Source: Gammaproteobacteria bacterium
GTDB taxonomy: Bacteria > Pseudomonadota > Gammaproteobacteria > UBA6429 > Thiohalophilaceae
Direction: 5' to 3'
Length of the DNA stretch: 64,000 bases
NCBI GenBank assembly: GCA_029881995.1
Contig: JAOULO010000003.1
Span: 1-64,000 of the forward strand
A program made the position numbers and the translations under genes. Under the pieces are notes generated by a model. The model saw only the letters and a list, made by a program, of their open reading frames with translations, did no database searches and was not told the origin of the DNA. Below, one piece after another: positions 1-9,416 of this stretch (position 1 is the first letter of the stretch; each line of letters starts with the position of its first letter).

Positions 1-79
1 GACTCCTCGATAACATAATAGCTACGACGTTGTATACTTCCGTCCTTGCAACAGGACGCATTATCAAAGGATTTTGGGA

Positions 80-694
80 TTGAAAGCCAGTTTTAGTACA
101 GTTAGCTCACTTTTAGTATTACTCCTTGTCAGCCAGACCAGTCATGCCAAGTACATCATGTGCTGGCAGAATAAACAGAACATTCGTGAATGCGGGGGCA
201 ACGTACCACCAGAATATGCTCAACAGCGTATCGAAGTCCTCAATGAGCGAGGTATTGTGGTTAAGATTATCCAGGCAAGAAAGACCAAGGCCCAACTGGC
301 AGAAGAGGCCCGCGAAACCAAACATCGCAAGGCCAAAGAAGAACGCCGTCGCCAGGACATGATCCTACTGAAAACCTTTACCCGCGAAGAAGACCTGCTG
401 GCAAGCCGTGACAAGCAACTGGCAGCCATCGACAGCATTATTACCATTGCTAATGGCAACTTGAAGGTTCTGAACAGCAGCCTGGCACAATTACAAAAGC
501 AGGCGGCAGACCATGAGCGCAGTGGTACTAATATTCCAAATATCCTGTTAAAAGACATCAGCACAGTAAAATCACAGATTAATGAAAATGATAAATACCT
601 GAAAGACAAGCAGCAGAGAAAAAAAGAGATCAACCAGAAGTTTGCTAACGATTTAAAACGTTATAGAAAGTTAAAAGAAATCAAGCCTCGCTAA
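80..694 (+). CDS. Secreted coiled-coil protein, unknown function
   Basis: A 204-residue protein with an N-terminal signal peptide (hydrophobic stretch about residues 6-20, cleavage after SHA). Next comes a short segment with two cysteines (CWQNK and ECGG), followed by a long charged coiled coil from about residue 60 to the end. Similar proteins of unknown function are common in gammaproteobacteria, from memory. The start is probably the TTG at 80, because AAGGA at 67-71 is correctly spaced for it; an in-frame TTG at 74 is the alternative. The last 14 bases overlap the 3' end of the convergent slmA gene. No enzymatic motif is visible, so a structural or cell-envelope role is only a guess. Confidence 0.7.
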   Translation: MKASFSTVSSLLVLLLVSQTSHAKYIMCWQNKQNIRECGGNVPPEYAQQRIEVLNERGIVVKIIQARKTKAQLAEEARETKHRKAKEERRRQDMILLKTFTREEDLLASRDKQLAAIDSIITIANGNLKVLNSSLAQLQKQAADHERSGTNIPNILLKDISTVKSQINENDKYLKDKQQRKKEINQKFANDLKRYRKLKEIKPR

Positions 695-1301
695 GTTGAA
701 GTTGTATTGTTTCCGTTAAGAGCTGCCATTGAACTTGCCACATATCCAATGGTGACCTTTCAAAACCCGTACGAACAAACTGCTGCATCTTACCGTCGGT
801 ATAGGCAATCAACATATTGGCCATCGCCGCCACTCTATCCCCACAGACCAGTTCACCATTCAACTCACCTTCACGTAAAACCTGTTTTAACTGGGTTTCC
901 AGACGCTCATAGAACTGTCCAATGCGTTGACGCAAACGCTCGGTCTCACCAGTCAACACATCACCGGTTAACAGGCGAGTGATACCAGGGTTACGCTCCG
1001 CAAAACCCAATACCAGCACAATTATCCTTTCGGTCCGCCCTAACGCCGATGGCTCATCCTGCAAAATACGATTGGTCAAACCAAACACGGTCTCTTCGAT
1101 AAACTCAATCAAGCCCTCAAACATTTTGGCCTTGCTTGGAAAATGCCGATAAAGTGCCGCCTCGGAAACCCCCACAGCCCGTGCCAGTCCCGCCGTTGTG
1201 ATGCGTTCACCAGGACTTTCTTCCAGTTGACGGGCCAGCGCCTCAAGGATTTGTTGGCGCCGTGAAACCTTGATTTTGATTTCTGCTTCATCAATAGTCA
1301 T
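681..1301 (-). CDS. slmA: SlmA, TetR-family nucleoid occlusion protein
   Basis: A 206-residue TetR-fold protein. The N-terminal helix-turn-helix lies at about residues 32-66 (TTAGLARAVGVSEAALYRHF), followed by an all-helical dimerisation domain. In characterised bacteria SlmA binds chromosomal SBS sites and blocks FtsZ ring assembly over the nucleoid. Length and full-length pattern fit SlmA rather than a generic TetR repressor. It is the last gene of a minus-strand run coaBC-dut-algC-argB-slmA and starts 3 bp after argB, so co-transcription is likely. Its 3' end overlaps the convergent upstream gene by 14 bp. Confidence 0.93.
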   Translation of the reverse strand: MTIDEAEIKIKVSRRQQILEALARQLEESPGERITTAGLARAVGVSEAALYRHFPSKAKMFEGLIEFIEETVFGLTNRILQDEPSALGRTERIIVLVLGFAERNPGITRLLTGDVLTGETERLRQRIGQFYERLETQLKQVLREGELNGELVCGDRVAAMANMLIAYTDGKMQQFVRTGFERSPLDMWQVQWQLLTETIQLQLSEA

Positions 1302-1304
1302 GAC

Positions 1305-2207
<903 letters not shown>

Positions 2208-2278
2208 TTACACTGAATAAAAGCGGAGAATCTACCCCCTCATAAATGCAGAAGTAAAATTTCCAGGATGCTTAATCT

Positions 2279-4900
2279 CTAAAAAGGTAAATTTAAATTT
2301 GGATTGAGATCCAGAATCTGCCGGCGGAATTCATTCTGTACCCGCTGCATGGCCTCCTGGCTGTTTCCTTCAAAACGTAATACCAGCACCGGCGTGGTAT
2401 TGGAGGCACGAATCAGTCCCCAGGCATCATCATAGTCAACACGAATACCATCGATCATGGTGACATTGGCATCACCAAAGTCTGCCTGGCCCATAAAGCT
2501 ATCGATAAAGCGGTGGTGCTCACCTTCTTCCATTTTGACATTCAGTTCCGGGGTATTGAATGCATCGGGTAGGCTGTCAAACACCTGCTGGGGGGTTCGC
2601 GTATCTTTGGAAAGTATCTCCAGCAAACGGGCTCCGGAGTACAGGCCATCATCAAAACCGTACCAGCGCTCTTTGAAAAAGATATGACCACTCATTTCAC
2701 CGGCCAGCAGGGCGCCTGATTGTTTCATCTTGGCCTTGATCAGGGAATGGCCGGTTTTCCACATCAGGGGCTCACCACCTTTTTCCCAGATGACCCTGGT
2801 CAGGTTGCTGCTGCACTTGATGTCATAAATGATCTGGGCACCGTTATTCCGTGAAATGACATCTTCAGCAAACAACATCATCAGTCGATCAGGCCAAATA
2901 ATAGAACCATTCGGGCTCACTACCCCCAGCCGATCACCGTCACCATCAAAGGCAAAACCCACATCAAAACGCTTGCTGGTGACCATTTGAATGAGGTCTT
3001 TCATATTCTCTGGCTTACTGGGATCTGGGTGGTGGTTAGGGAAATTTCCATCCACATCACAGTACAGCTCCGTTACATCACAGCCCATTGCCCGATACAG
3101 TGCTGGGGCGATTTTGCCCGCAACACCGTTGCCACAGTCGATCACTATGCGTAATTTTCGTTTGAGTTTTACATCCCCGATGATGCGTTTAACATACTTT
3201 TCGGGGATCCTGGTTTTTTCATAACTTCCTTTACCACGAGCAAAATCTGAATTCTCAATACGTCTGCGTAAATCCTGTATTGCTTCACTGGCCAGTGTCT
3301 CACCGCCCAATACCATTTTAAAACCATTGTACTCCGGAGGATTGTGGCTACCAGTCAGCATCACACCGGTACCATTGGTTAATTCAGCAGCCGCAAAATA
3401 CAACAGGGGGGTTGGCACCATACCCACATCCACCACACTCACTCCTGTCCTGACAATCCCCTGCACAAGGGCCTGTCCCAGTTCCGGGCCAGACAGACGC
3501 CCATCCCGTGCGAAAACAATTTTATCCAGACCACGCTTAATGGCCTCTGTTCCCAATGCTTGCCCGATAAGTTGTGCATGTTTGGCAGTCAGGGTCTTAC
3601 CGACAATGCCGCGGATGTCATAGGCCTTAAAAATTTCAGCTGGTGGCAAATCAGGTGCATCTGGCTTGTTGTCAATAGGTAAAACGAGTTTCTGCTGTGA
3701 TTCACTCTCTACCGGATTAGCTATTGAAGTGTCATTTCGGCTAAATTGAGATGTGGCATACTCATTCCCGCTGACCTCCTCAACAGTCATATCTTCAACG
3801 GCAGGAATCGCATCAGGCGTAATCTTGTCATACTGAATGCTGACCGAGCTGGGATCATCATCTCGCTCCCTGTCAGATGTTTGATTCAAAATATCTTCGA
3901 CCCGTAGAGCGGCCTTTCTGAATTCACTCATTCGAAGGGCAAAGGCCCGATCCCGTTGACCACTTACTGTAGCAATAGTATGGCCAACAAGATTATCGAT
4001 ATCATGTACCAGGGCATTGCTAACAGAACGTCGCATGAACCAGATAATACTCCCAGTCAGAATCAAGGCAATCGCCAGAACGGCAAACAGGCCCGCATTA
4101 AAGCCAAAGAAAGACACCCCTTGGGGTTGCCAGGTCAAAATAAACCAGCTGGTACCCGGTACAGACATATCTTCAGAGACGTAATTTTTTTCCTTGGTTG
4201 TTTCATCACCGGCATTTCGGATAATCACATGCCGTTTTTTACCAATACGTTGATAGACTTCCACATAGTCATTGCTAGTCAGGCCCTTGACCCACTGAGT
4301 CAGAATGCCAGGGTCGAGTACCAGTTGAAAATAACCGATGATGTTACCGTTAGGGCCCTTAACCGCTTGCACAACATCAAGATGCTGGTGTCGGCTATTC
4401 GTGGCATGGATCTCCATGGGGGAAGTGCCATCTTTCTCGGCTGAGTTAAACAGGTCAATACAGGCATAGCTGACCTTTGGCGTTAACGAACTGTCCAGAG
4501 AGGTTTTTTTGTCTCGATATAGTCGCAAATCCAGTACACCAGTAAAAGCCGGTTTGAACCGTTCAACAGTTTGATCCATTTTTGTAGAACTGCCAGATTG
4601 CAGGGCTTTAATAACGTCAGGATGCTGGCTGTAGACCTTGAGCGAGGTCAGGTTTGGAGCAATATAATTGGCCAGTTTGTTGGCGACATGTTCCGCATGG
4701 GCATTGGTCTGAATAAAGCGCAGGCCCCGTAGTTGCATCTGGGTATCGATCTGGGCCAAAAATACGGCCAGTACCAGGATAATACTGACGCCAACCATGG
4801 TAAAAAACGTGGCTGTACCCAGTGGCAGTCCCAGTCCACCAGAAGAAGACTTACTGAAACTACGCCGCCTGCGTTTTAATAAAGAGGAATTCCTTGCCAT
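2279..4900 (-). CDS. algC: Phosphomannomutase/phosphoglucomutase, long membrane-anchored form
   Basis: An 873-residue protein in two parts. Residues 1 to about 290 form a membrane-anchored sensor-like region: transmembrane segments at about 33-50 and 268-288 enclose a 210-residue periplasmic domain. A linker (290-415) leads to a complete alpha-D-phosphohexomutase domain from about 420. That domain carries the phosphoserine loop TGSHNPP (Ser518) and the metal-binding DGDGDR motif. The enzyme interconverts hexose 6- and 1-phosphates for LPS and exopolysaccharide precursors. The long form is known in several gammaproteobacteria; the short Pseudomonas AlgC lacks the anchor. It lies 22 bp after dut. 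Confidence 0.93.
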   Translation of the reverse strand: MARNSSLLKRRRRSFSKSSSGGLGLPLGTATFFTMVGVSIILVLAVFLAQIDTQMQLRGLRFIQTNAHAEHVANKLANYIAPNLTSLKVYSQHPDVIKALQSGSSTKMDQTVERFKPAFTGVLDLRLYRDKKTSLDSSLTPKVSYACIDLFNSAEKDGTSPMEIHATNSRHQHLDVVQAVKGPNGNIIGYFQLVLDPGILTQWVKGLTSNDYVEVYQRIGKKRHVIIRNAGDETTKEKNYVSEDMSVPGTSWFILTWQPQGVSFFGFNAGLFAVLAIALILTGSIIWFMRRSVSNALVHDIDNLVGHTIATVSGQRDRAFALRMSEFRKAALRVEDILNQTSDRERDDDPSSVSIQYDKITPDAIPAVEDMTVEEVSGNEYATSQFSRNDTSIANPVESESQQKLVLPIDNKPDAPDLPPAEIFKAYDIRGIVGKTLTAKHAQLIGQALGTEAIKRGLDKIVFARDGRLSGPELGQALVQGIVRTGVSVVDVGMVPTPLLYFAAAELTNGTGVMLTGSHNPPEYNGFKMVLGGETLASEAIQDLRRRIENSDFARGKGSYEKTRIPEKYVKRIIGDVKLKRKLRIVIDCGNGVAGKIAPALYRAMGCDVTELYCDVDGNFPNHHPDPSKPENMKDLIQMVTSKRFDVGFAFDGDGDRLGVVSPNGSIIWPDRLMMLFAEDVISRNNGAQIIYDIKCSSNLTRVIWEKGGEPLMWKTGHSLIKAKMKQSGALLAGEMSGHIFFKERWYGFDDGLYSGARLLEILSKDTRTPQQVFDSLPDAFNTPELNVKMEEGEHHRFIDSFMGQADFGDANVTMIDGIRVDYDDAWGLIRASNTTPVLVLRFEGNSQEAMQRVQNEFRRQILDLNPNLNLPF

Positions 4901-4922
4901 GCAGTTCTGTCTTTATGATAAA

Positions 4923-5378
4923 TCAGGCGTGGCCGGTATGTCCAAAACCACCTTCGGCCCGTACACTGGAGTTAAAATCCGCAACCAACTCAAAATCGGC
5001 CTGCACCACAGGTACAAACACCAACTGGGCAATACGATCACCCGTATTAATAGTGAACGAATCCTTTCCCCGGTTCCAGCAGGAGACAAACAACTGGCCC
5101 TGATAATCCGAATCAATCAGTCCCACCAGGTTCCCCAGCACAATCCCATGCTTATGACCCAGGCCTGAGCGCGGCAAAATCACGGCCGCCATACCGGGGT
5201 CATCCAGGTGAATGGCCATACCGGTTGGAATCAGGTGGGTTTCGCCGGGATGAATAGTGAGGCTGTCTTCTTCAAGACAGGCCCTGAGGTCCATCCCCGC
5301 CGAACCATCAGTGGCATAATCGGGCAACGCAATGCTTTTACCCAGACGTTCATCCAGTAGTTTCAGTTTTACTTTCAT
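4923..5378 (-). CDS. dut: dUTP diphosphatase
   Basis: Dut (151 residues) hydrolyses dUTP to dUMP and pyrophosphate, limiting uracil in DNA and feeding dTMP synthesis. Trimeric dUTPase motifs are visible: [20 protein letters not shown], the uracil-binding [12 protein letters not shown] segment, and a glycine-rich C-terminal [10 protein letters not shown] that closes on the nucleotide. It is flanked by coaBC upstream and algC downstream on the same strand, the order found in Pseudomonas and relatives. Confidence 0.97.
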   Translation of the reverse strand: MKVKLKLLDERLGKSIALPDYATDGSAGMDLRACLEEDSLTIHPGETHLIPTGMAIHLDDPGMAAVILPRSGLGHKHGIVLGNLVGLIDSDYQGQLFVSCWNRGKDSFTINTGDRIAQLVFVPVVQADFELVADFNSSVRAEGGFGHTGHA

Positions 5379-5438
5379 GGAATCCCCGGTTAAAAAAATT
5401 CAGATTGGTTTTCGTATTGCTTAATTATTATACAAGTC

Positions 5439-6713
5439 TCAGGCAATGGGCTTGCCTGGATCTTTCAAGTTAACCACATTATTGGCCTTAGGCAAACCTT
5501 TAGCCTGATAATCTTCAAAGTGGGGCACAATATGGGCCAGCAGTGAACGGGCCAGCTTGGATTTACTGGCCATGGGTAATTCAATCTCTCCATCCTGCCA
5601 GAATAGTTGCAAGGCATTGTTATCACTGCCAAAGGTACCGTCATTTTCTCCAGCGGCACTGCCCACCCAGTTGGCTGCGATCATCTCGACACCCTTATTC
5701 ATAAGCTTATTACGGGCATAGGTTTCCAGATCATTGGTCTCAGCGGCAAAGCCGATGGTGAACACACCGGGAAACTGGGCCTTGGTCTCGGCCAGAATAT
5801 CCGGATTCTTTTCCAGCGCCAGGGCCATGATGTTGTCCTGTTTTTTGATCTTGTTTTCGGACACCTGTACGGGCCGGTAATCCGCCACAGCCGCCGTGGC
5901 AATAAACAGGTCCACTGGCATATGGGACTGTACGGCATCGAGCATCTGGTTCGCCGTTTCAACATTGACCAGCTCAACCCTGTCAGGAACAGGCAATGCC
6001 GTCGGGCCACTCACCAGGATTACTCTGGCCCCTGCCTCAACAGCCGCCTCCGCAATGGCATAACCCATTTTGCCGGAGCTGTGATTGCTGATGAATCGCA
6101 CCGGGTCAATGGGTTCACGGGTGGGACCGGCGGTAATCAGCACGGTCTTACCGGCCAGACTACCTACATCGAACATATCCACCAGATCATTGACCAGTAA
6201 ATCGACCTCGCGCATCCGACCGGGGCCAGTCTCACCACAGGCCTGATCGCCACTGTCCGGACCAAACAACAGAATGCCTCGACCGACCAGCTTCTTTGCA
6301 TTGTCCTGTGTGGCCCGATCTCGCCACATACGATTGTTCATGGCAGGGGCCAGGGCCAGGGGCACATCCCCCGCCAGACACACAGCCGTAAGCAAATCAT
6401 CCGCCCGCCCCTGGGCCAGTCGTGCCATAAAGTCAGCACTGGTCGGTGCAATCAGAATGGCATCGGCCCAGCGGGCCAGTTCGATATGGCCCATACCAGC
6501 TTCGGCCTCAGTATCCATAAGATGCAGATGGACCGGGTGACCCGATACCGCCTGTAGCGTCAATGCGGTGATAAAGGCCTCGGCCCCACGGGTCATAATG
6601 ACCTGTACCTCGGCCCCTTCATCACGCAGGCGTCGGATCAGCTCAGCAGATTTATAGGCCGCAATGCTGCCGGTGACGCCCAATAGAATTCGTTTGTTAG
6701 TTAGTCTTTGCAT
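5439..6713 (-). CDS. coaBC: Bifunctional phosphopantothenoylcysteine decarboxylase/synthetase CoaBC
   Basis: A 424-residue two-domain enzyme for coenzyme A synthesis. The N-terminal CoaC flavoprotein domain has GVTGSIAAYKS, the GHIELARWAD catalytic region, PAMNNRMW, and the CGETGPGRM flap. The C-terminal CoaB domain has ITAGPTREPIDPVR, SGKMG and AAVADYRP. It joins cysteine to 4'-phosphopantothenate and then decarboxylates the product. I chose the ATG at 6713 (MQRLTNKR) because homology begins there. An in-frame GTG at 6746 would add 11 residues, and neither has a strong ribosome site. It is divergent from radC. Confidence 0.95.
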   Translation of the reverse strand: MQRLTNKRILLGVTGSIAAYKSAELIRRLRDEGAEVQVIMTRGAEAFITALTLQAVSGHPVHLHLMDTEAEAGMGHIELARWADAILIAPTSADFMARLAQGRADDLLTAVCLAGDVPLALAPAMNNRMWRDRATQDNAKKLVGRGILLFGPDSGDQACGETGPGRMREVDLLVNDLVDMFDVGSLAGKTVLITAGPTREPIDPVRFISNHSSGKMGYAIAEAAVEAGARVILVSGPTALPVPDRVELVNVETANQMLDAVQSHMPVDLFIATAAVADYRPVQVSENKIKKQDNIMALALEKNPDILAETKAQFPGVFTIGFAAETNDLETYARNKLMNKGVEMIAANWVGSAAGENDGTFGSDNNALQLFWQDGEIELPMASKSKLARSLLAHIVPHFEDYQAKGLPKANNVVNLKDPGKPIA

Positions 6714-6868
6714 ATAAAATAGTGTAACAGAGTTTAACCCACTCACTTGTGACGTGATATGTTATCTATCTGTTAGATATTCACATTCTCACCCAAGAGT
6801 GGTTAGAATAAACATGCCGACAGGGTTGTTGGCTGAAAAAATAAACTGATTACATGGAGGTTTCACAC

Positions 6869-7543
6869 ATGCCCATTACCGACTGGCCACTAGCCGAACG
6901 TCCCCGCGAAAAACTCCTGGCCCAGGGTGCCGCTGCCCTTTCTGATGCCGAATTGCTCGCCATTTTCCTTCGCACCGGCGTGCGAGGCAAAACCGCCGTT
7001 GATCTGGCGCGGGATTTATTAAGTGAATTCGGAGGCCTGCGCCAGATGCTCAATGCCGGCCAAAAGGCCTTTTGTAAACACACCGGCCTTGGCCCCGCCA
7101 AGTACACCCTGCTACAGGCCGTGCTAGAAATGGGCCGCCGCCATTTATACGAAACCCTGCAACGGGGTGACTCCCTCACCAACCCAACCGCCACTCGCGA
7201 CTATTTAAGTGCCCGCCTGCGAGACATTCCCCACGAGGTCTTTGCCTGCCTGTTTCTCGACAACCGCCATCGGGTGATCTGTTTTGAAGAGCTGTTCCGC
7301 GGCACCATCAATGGAGCCAGTGTTCACCCCCGTGAAGTGGTCAAAAAAGCCCTGCACCACAACGCCGCCGCCCTCATCCTCGCCCACAACCACCCATCCG
7401 GCATCGCCGAACCCAGCGAATCCGACCGCCAGCTCACCAAAAAGCTACAACAGGCCCTGGGGCTGGTAGATATCCGGGTGCTGGATCATGTGGTGATTGG
7501 GGATGGGGAATCTGTGGCGTTTGCGGAACGAGGCTGGATATAA
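6869..7543 (+). CDS. radC: RadC family JAMM-fold protein
   Basis: A 224-residue RadC/UPF0758 protein with an N-terminal helix-hairpin-helix-like region (residues 1-90) and a C-terminal MPN/JAMM domain. The metal motif HNHPSG is preceded by the conserved [15 protein letters not shown]. Its role is unclear in the literature: a DNA-repair function was proposed and then questioned for E. coli RadC. The start at ATG 6869 gives the family's usual [15 protein letters not shown] opening and has GGAGG 8 bp upstream. The upstream ATG at 6854 overlaps that ribosome site and is rejected. Confidence 0.94.
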   Translation: MPITDWPLAERPREKLLAQGAAALSDAELLAIFLRTGVRGKTAVDLARDLLSEFGGLRQMLNAGQKAFCKHTGLGPAKYTLLQAVLEMGRRHLYETLQRGDSLTNPTATRDYLSARLRDIPHEVFACLFLDNRHRVICFEELFRGTINGASVHPREVVKKALHHNAAALILAHNHPSGIAEPSESDRQLTKKLQQALGLVDIRVLDHVVIGDGESVAFAERGWI

Positions 7544-7571
7544 AAAGTCTTCCAAACTGGTAGATTCCGGC

Positions 7572-7600
7572 TTGTCAGGGGGTTCGGTTTTCCGTAGAAT
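7572..7600 (+). promoter_or_regulatory. Sigma-70 promoter for rpmB-rpmG
   Basis: TTGTCA (7572-7577) and TAGAAT (7595-7600) are separated by 17 bp, 44 bp before the rpmB start. Both hexamers are close to consensus and the spacing is optimal. Confidence 0.65.
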
Positions 7601-7643
7601 TGCCGGCTCTTTGCAGCACACGAATTTTGACTGGAGAAATACC

Positions 7644-7880
7644 ATGGCAAGAGTATGCCAAGTAACAGGAAAACGGCCGATGACTGGGAACAATGTGTCC
7701 CATGCTAATAACAAGACGCGTCGCCGTTTTTTGCCGAATCTGCATACCCACCGTTTCTGGGTTGAGTCTGAAAACCGCTGGGTTCGCCTGCGTCTCAGCT
7801 CTAAGGGCATGCGTATCATTGACAAAAAAGGCATCGATGAAGTCCTGTCGGACATGCGTCGTCGCGGTGAGAAGGTTTAA
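7644..7880 (+). CDS. rpmB: 50S ribosomal protein L28
   Basis: L28 (78 residues, the standard bacterial length) starts [20 protein letters not shown], the conserved L28 N-terminus. The start at 7644 has GGAG 8 bp upstream. A longer in-frame reading from 7497 overlaps radC and is not supported. It forms an operon with rpmG, 11 bp downstream, as in most gammaproteobacteria. Confidence 0.98.
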   Translation: MARVCQVTGKRPMTGNNVSHANNKTRRRFLPNLHTHRFWVESENRWVRLRLSSKGMRIIDKKGIDEVLSDMRRRGEKV

Positions 7881-7891
7881 GGAGTACAGCC

Positions 7892-8059
7892 ATGGCCAAG
7901 AGTGCACGTGAAAAAATTCGTCTGGTCTCCAGCGCTGGAACCGGTCATTTCTATACGACTACCAAGAACAAGCGCAATATGCCTGAAAAAATGGAGATCA
8001 AGAAATTTGATCCCGTAGTTCGTCAGCATGTCGCCTATAAAGAAGCTAAAATCAAATAG
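7892..8059 (+). CDS. rpmG: 50S ribosomal protein L33
   Basis: A 55-residue L33, too short for many gene finders. It begins [20 protein letters not shown], has the typical [20 protein letters not shown] core, and ends in lysines. The GGAG ribosome site is at 7881-7884, and the gene follows rpmB directly. It lacks the zinc-binding CxxC pairs of the other L33 type. It is followed by a strong intrinsic terminator. Confidence 0.97.
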   Translation: MAKSAREKIRLVSSAGTGHFYTTTKNKRNMPEKMEIKKFDPVVRQHVAYKEAKIK

Positions 8060-8082
8060 TTAGCTTTTCAAGGCTCCAAGAA

Positions 8083-8110
8083 AACCCGCACACTATGCGG
8101 GTTTTTTTTT
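8083..8110 (+). terminator. Intrinsic terminator after rpmBG
   Basis: An 8-bp perfect stem (AACCCGCA with TGCGGGTT, loop CACTA) is followed by a run of T, 24 bp after the rpmG stop codon. Confidence 0.9.
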
Positions 8111-8171
8111 AACTTTTCCCCTGACCAACCGATGAATACTAAAATAATAAACGTCAGGGAACCTCACTGCC

Positions 8172-9416
8172 ATGCACAACATTGCGATTGGCCGACAGCC
8201 GGTATACGACAGACAACTACAGGTAGTTGGTTATGAGTTGCTATACCGGCAGTTTGGTGGCCAGAACCAGGCCAATTTCAACGATGGTAATAAGGCCACT
8301 TCCGAGGTCATTCTCAACGCCCTGACCGAGATCGGTATCAAAACCCTGGTGGGGGATGTTGCCCCCTTCATAAATATCACCACTGCCTTTCTGACCGGAG
8401 AGGTCCCCATGCCGGAGCTGCCCCGCGATGTGGTCATCGAGATTCTCGAGGATATACCTGTCACAGAAAACACGCTTTCTGGTATGCGCCGCTTTCTCAG
8501 CATGGGTTACCGCATTGCCCTGGATGATTTTACCGACAAACCTGAGATGGACCCCTTTATCGAGATGGCCAATATCATCAAGATCGATATCATGCAGCTT
8601 GATCAAAAGACGGTTAAACAACTGGCCTCCCGATTTAAGGAACAGCGCAAAAAAATCCTGGCCGAGAAAGTGGAGACCTATGAGGATTTTGAGTTCTGTA
8701 AATCTCTGGGCTTTGATTACTATCAGGGTTATTTCTTTTGTAAGCCCGAGATCATTAATTCTCATACCCTGCCAGTCAACAAGCTGAAGGTGCTGCAGAT
8801 TCTAGCCAGCCTGCATGACCCCACGACCAATGCCAGTCGACTCGAGAATGAAATCAGTACCGATGTGACCCTGAGTTATCGGCTGTTGCGGTATATCAAC
8901 TCTGTTCAGTATTACCTGCAAAAAGACATCGATTCTATTAAGCAGGCCGTTTTGTTACTGGGCTGGGACAATATCCGTAGTATCTCCACCCTGTTGCTGA
9001 TTGCCCAGATCACAGACAAACCCTTTGAACTCTTCAAAACCGGTATGGTACGCGCCAAGATGTGTGAAATCCTCGGTACCTATCTGCAACCCAAGGCCAA
9101 GGAAATCTTTTTTACTGCCGGATTACTGTCGGTCATCGATGCCCTGATGGACATGAGGATGGAAAATGTAATGGAACAGCTACCTCTGTCAGATGAACTA
9201 TCCACCGCCCTGATCAAACAGGAAGGTATTATTGGGGAGGTGCTGAACCTGGTCATCGACTATGTGCATGATACCCGCATCAGTCAGCCGGATTTATTCT
9301 CCAACCCAGACACTATCTCCGAGGCCTATATGATGGCCATCCAGTGGGCAGACAGCACCCTCGCCAAACTGGATCGAATGGATACCGACGGTAGTTCTAA
9401 ATCTGCATCAGCCTAA
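8172..9416 (+). CDS. EAL-HDOD domain signalling protein
   Basis: A 414-residue protein with an N-terminal EAL-like domain (about 1-200) and a C-terminal HDOD domain (about 205-390), the YuxH/CdgJ architecture. EAL landmarks are partly kept: YELLYR, IEILED, IALDDF, KIDI, AEKVET (usually AEGVET) and QGYFFCKP. The domain is degenerate, so c-di-GMP hydrolysis is doubtful and a binding or scaffold role is more likely. HDOD proteins generally act in signalling. It stands alone between the rpmBG terminator and the convergent hyuA-like gene, which it overlaps by 9 bp. Confidence 0.9.
   Translation: MHNIAIGRQPVYDRQLQVVGYELLYRQFGGQNQANFNDGNKATSEVILNALTEIGIKTLVGDVAPFINITTAFLTGEVPMPELPRDVVIEILEDIPVTENTLSGMRRFLSMGYRIALDDFTDKPEMDPFIEMANIIKIDIMQLDQKTVKQLASRFKEQRKKILAEKVETYEDFEFCKSLGFDYYQGYFFCKPEIINSHTLPVNKLKVLQILASLHDPTTNASRLENEISTDVTLSYRLLRYINSVQYYLQKDIDSIKQAVLLLGWDNIRSISTLLLIAQITDKPFELFKTGMVRAKMCEILGTYLQPKAKEIFFTAGLLSVIDALMDMRMENVMEQLPLSDELSTALIKQEGIIGEVLNLVIDYVHDTRISQPDLFSNPDTISEAYMMAIQWADSTLAKLDRMDTDGSSKSASA

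Noticed and set aside
4913-5168. Open frames on both strands opposite dut and the start of algC
   Set aside because: Antisense or alternate-frame shadows of dut; translations lack any family pattern while the dut frame carries all dUTPase motifs.
5607-6200. A 197-codon open frame antisense to coaBC
   Set aside because: No ribosome site or homology pattern; coaBC motifs on the other strand explain the coding signal.
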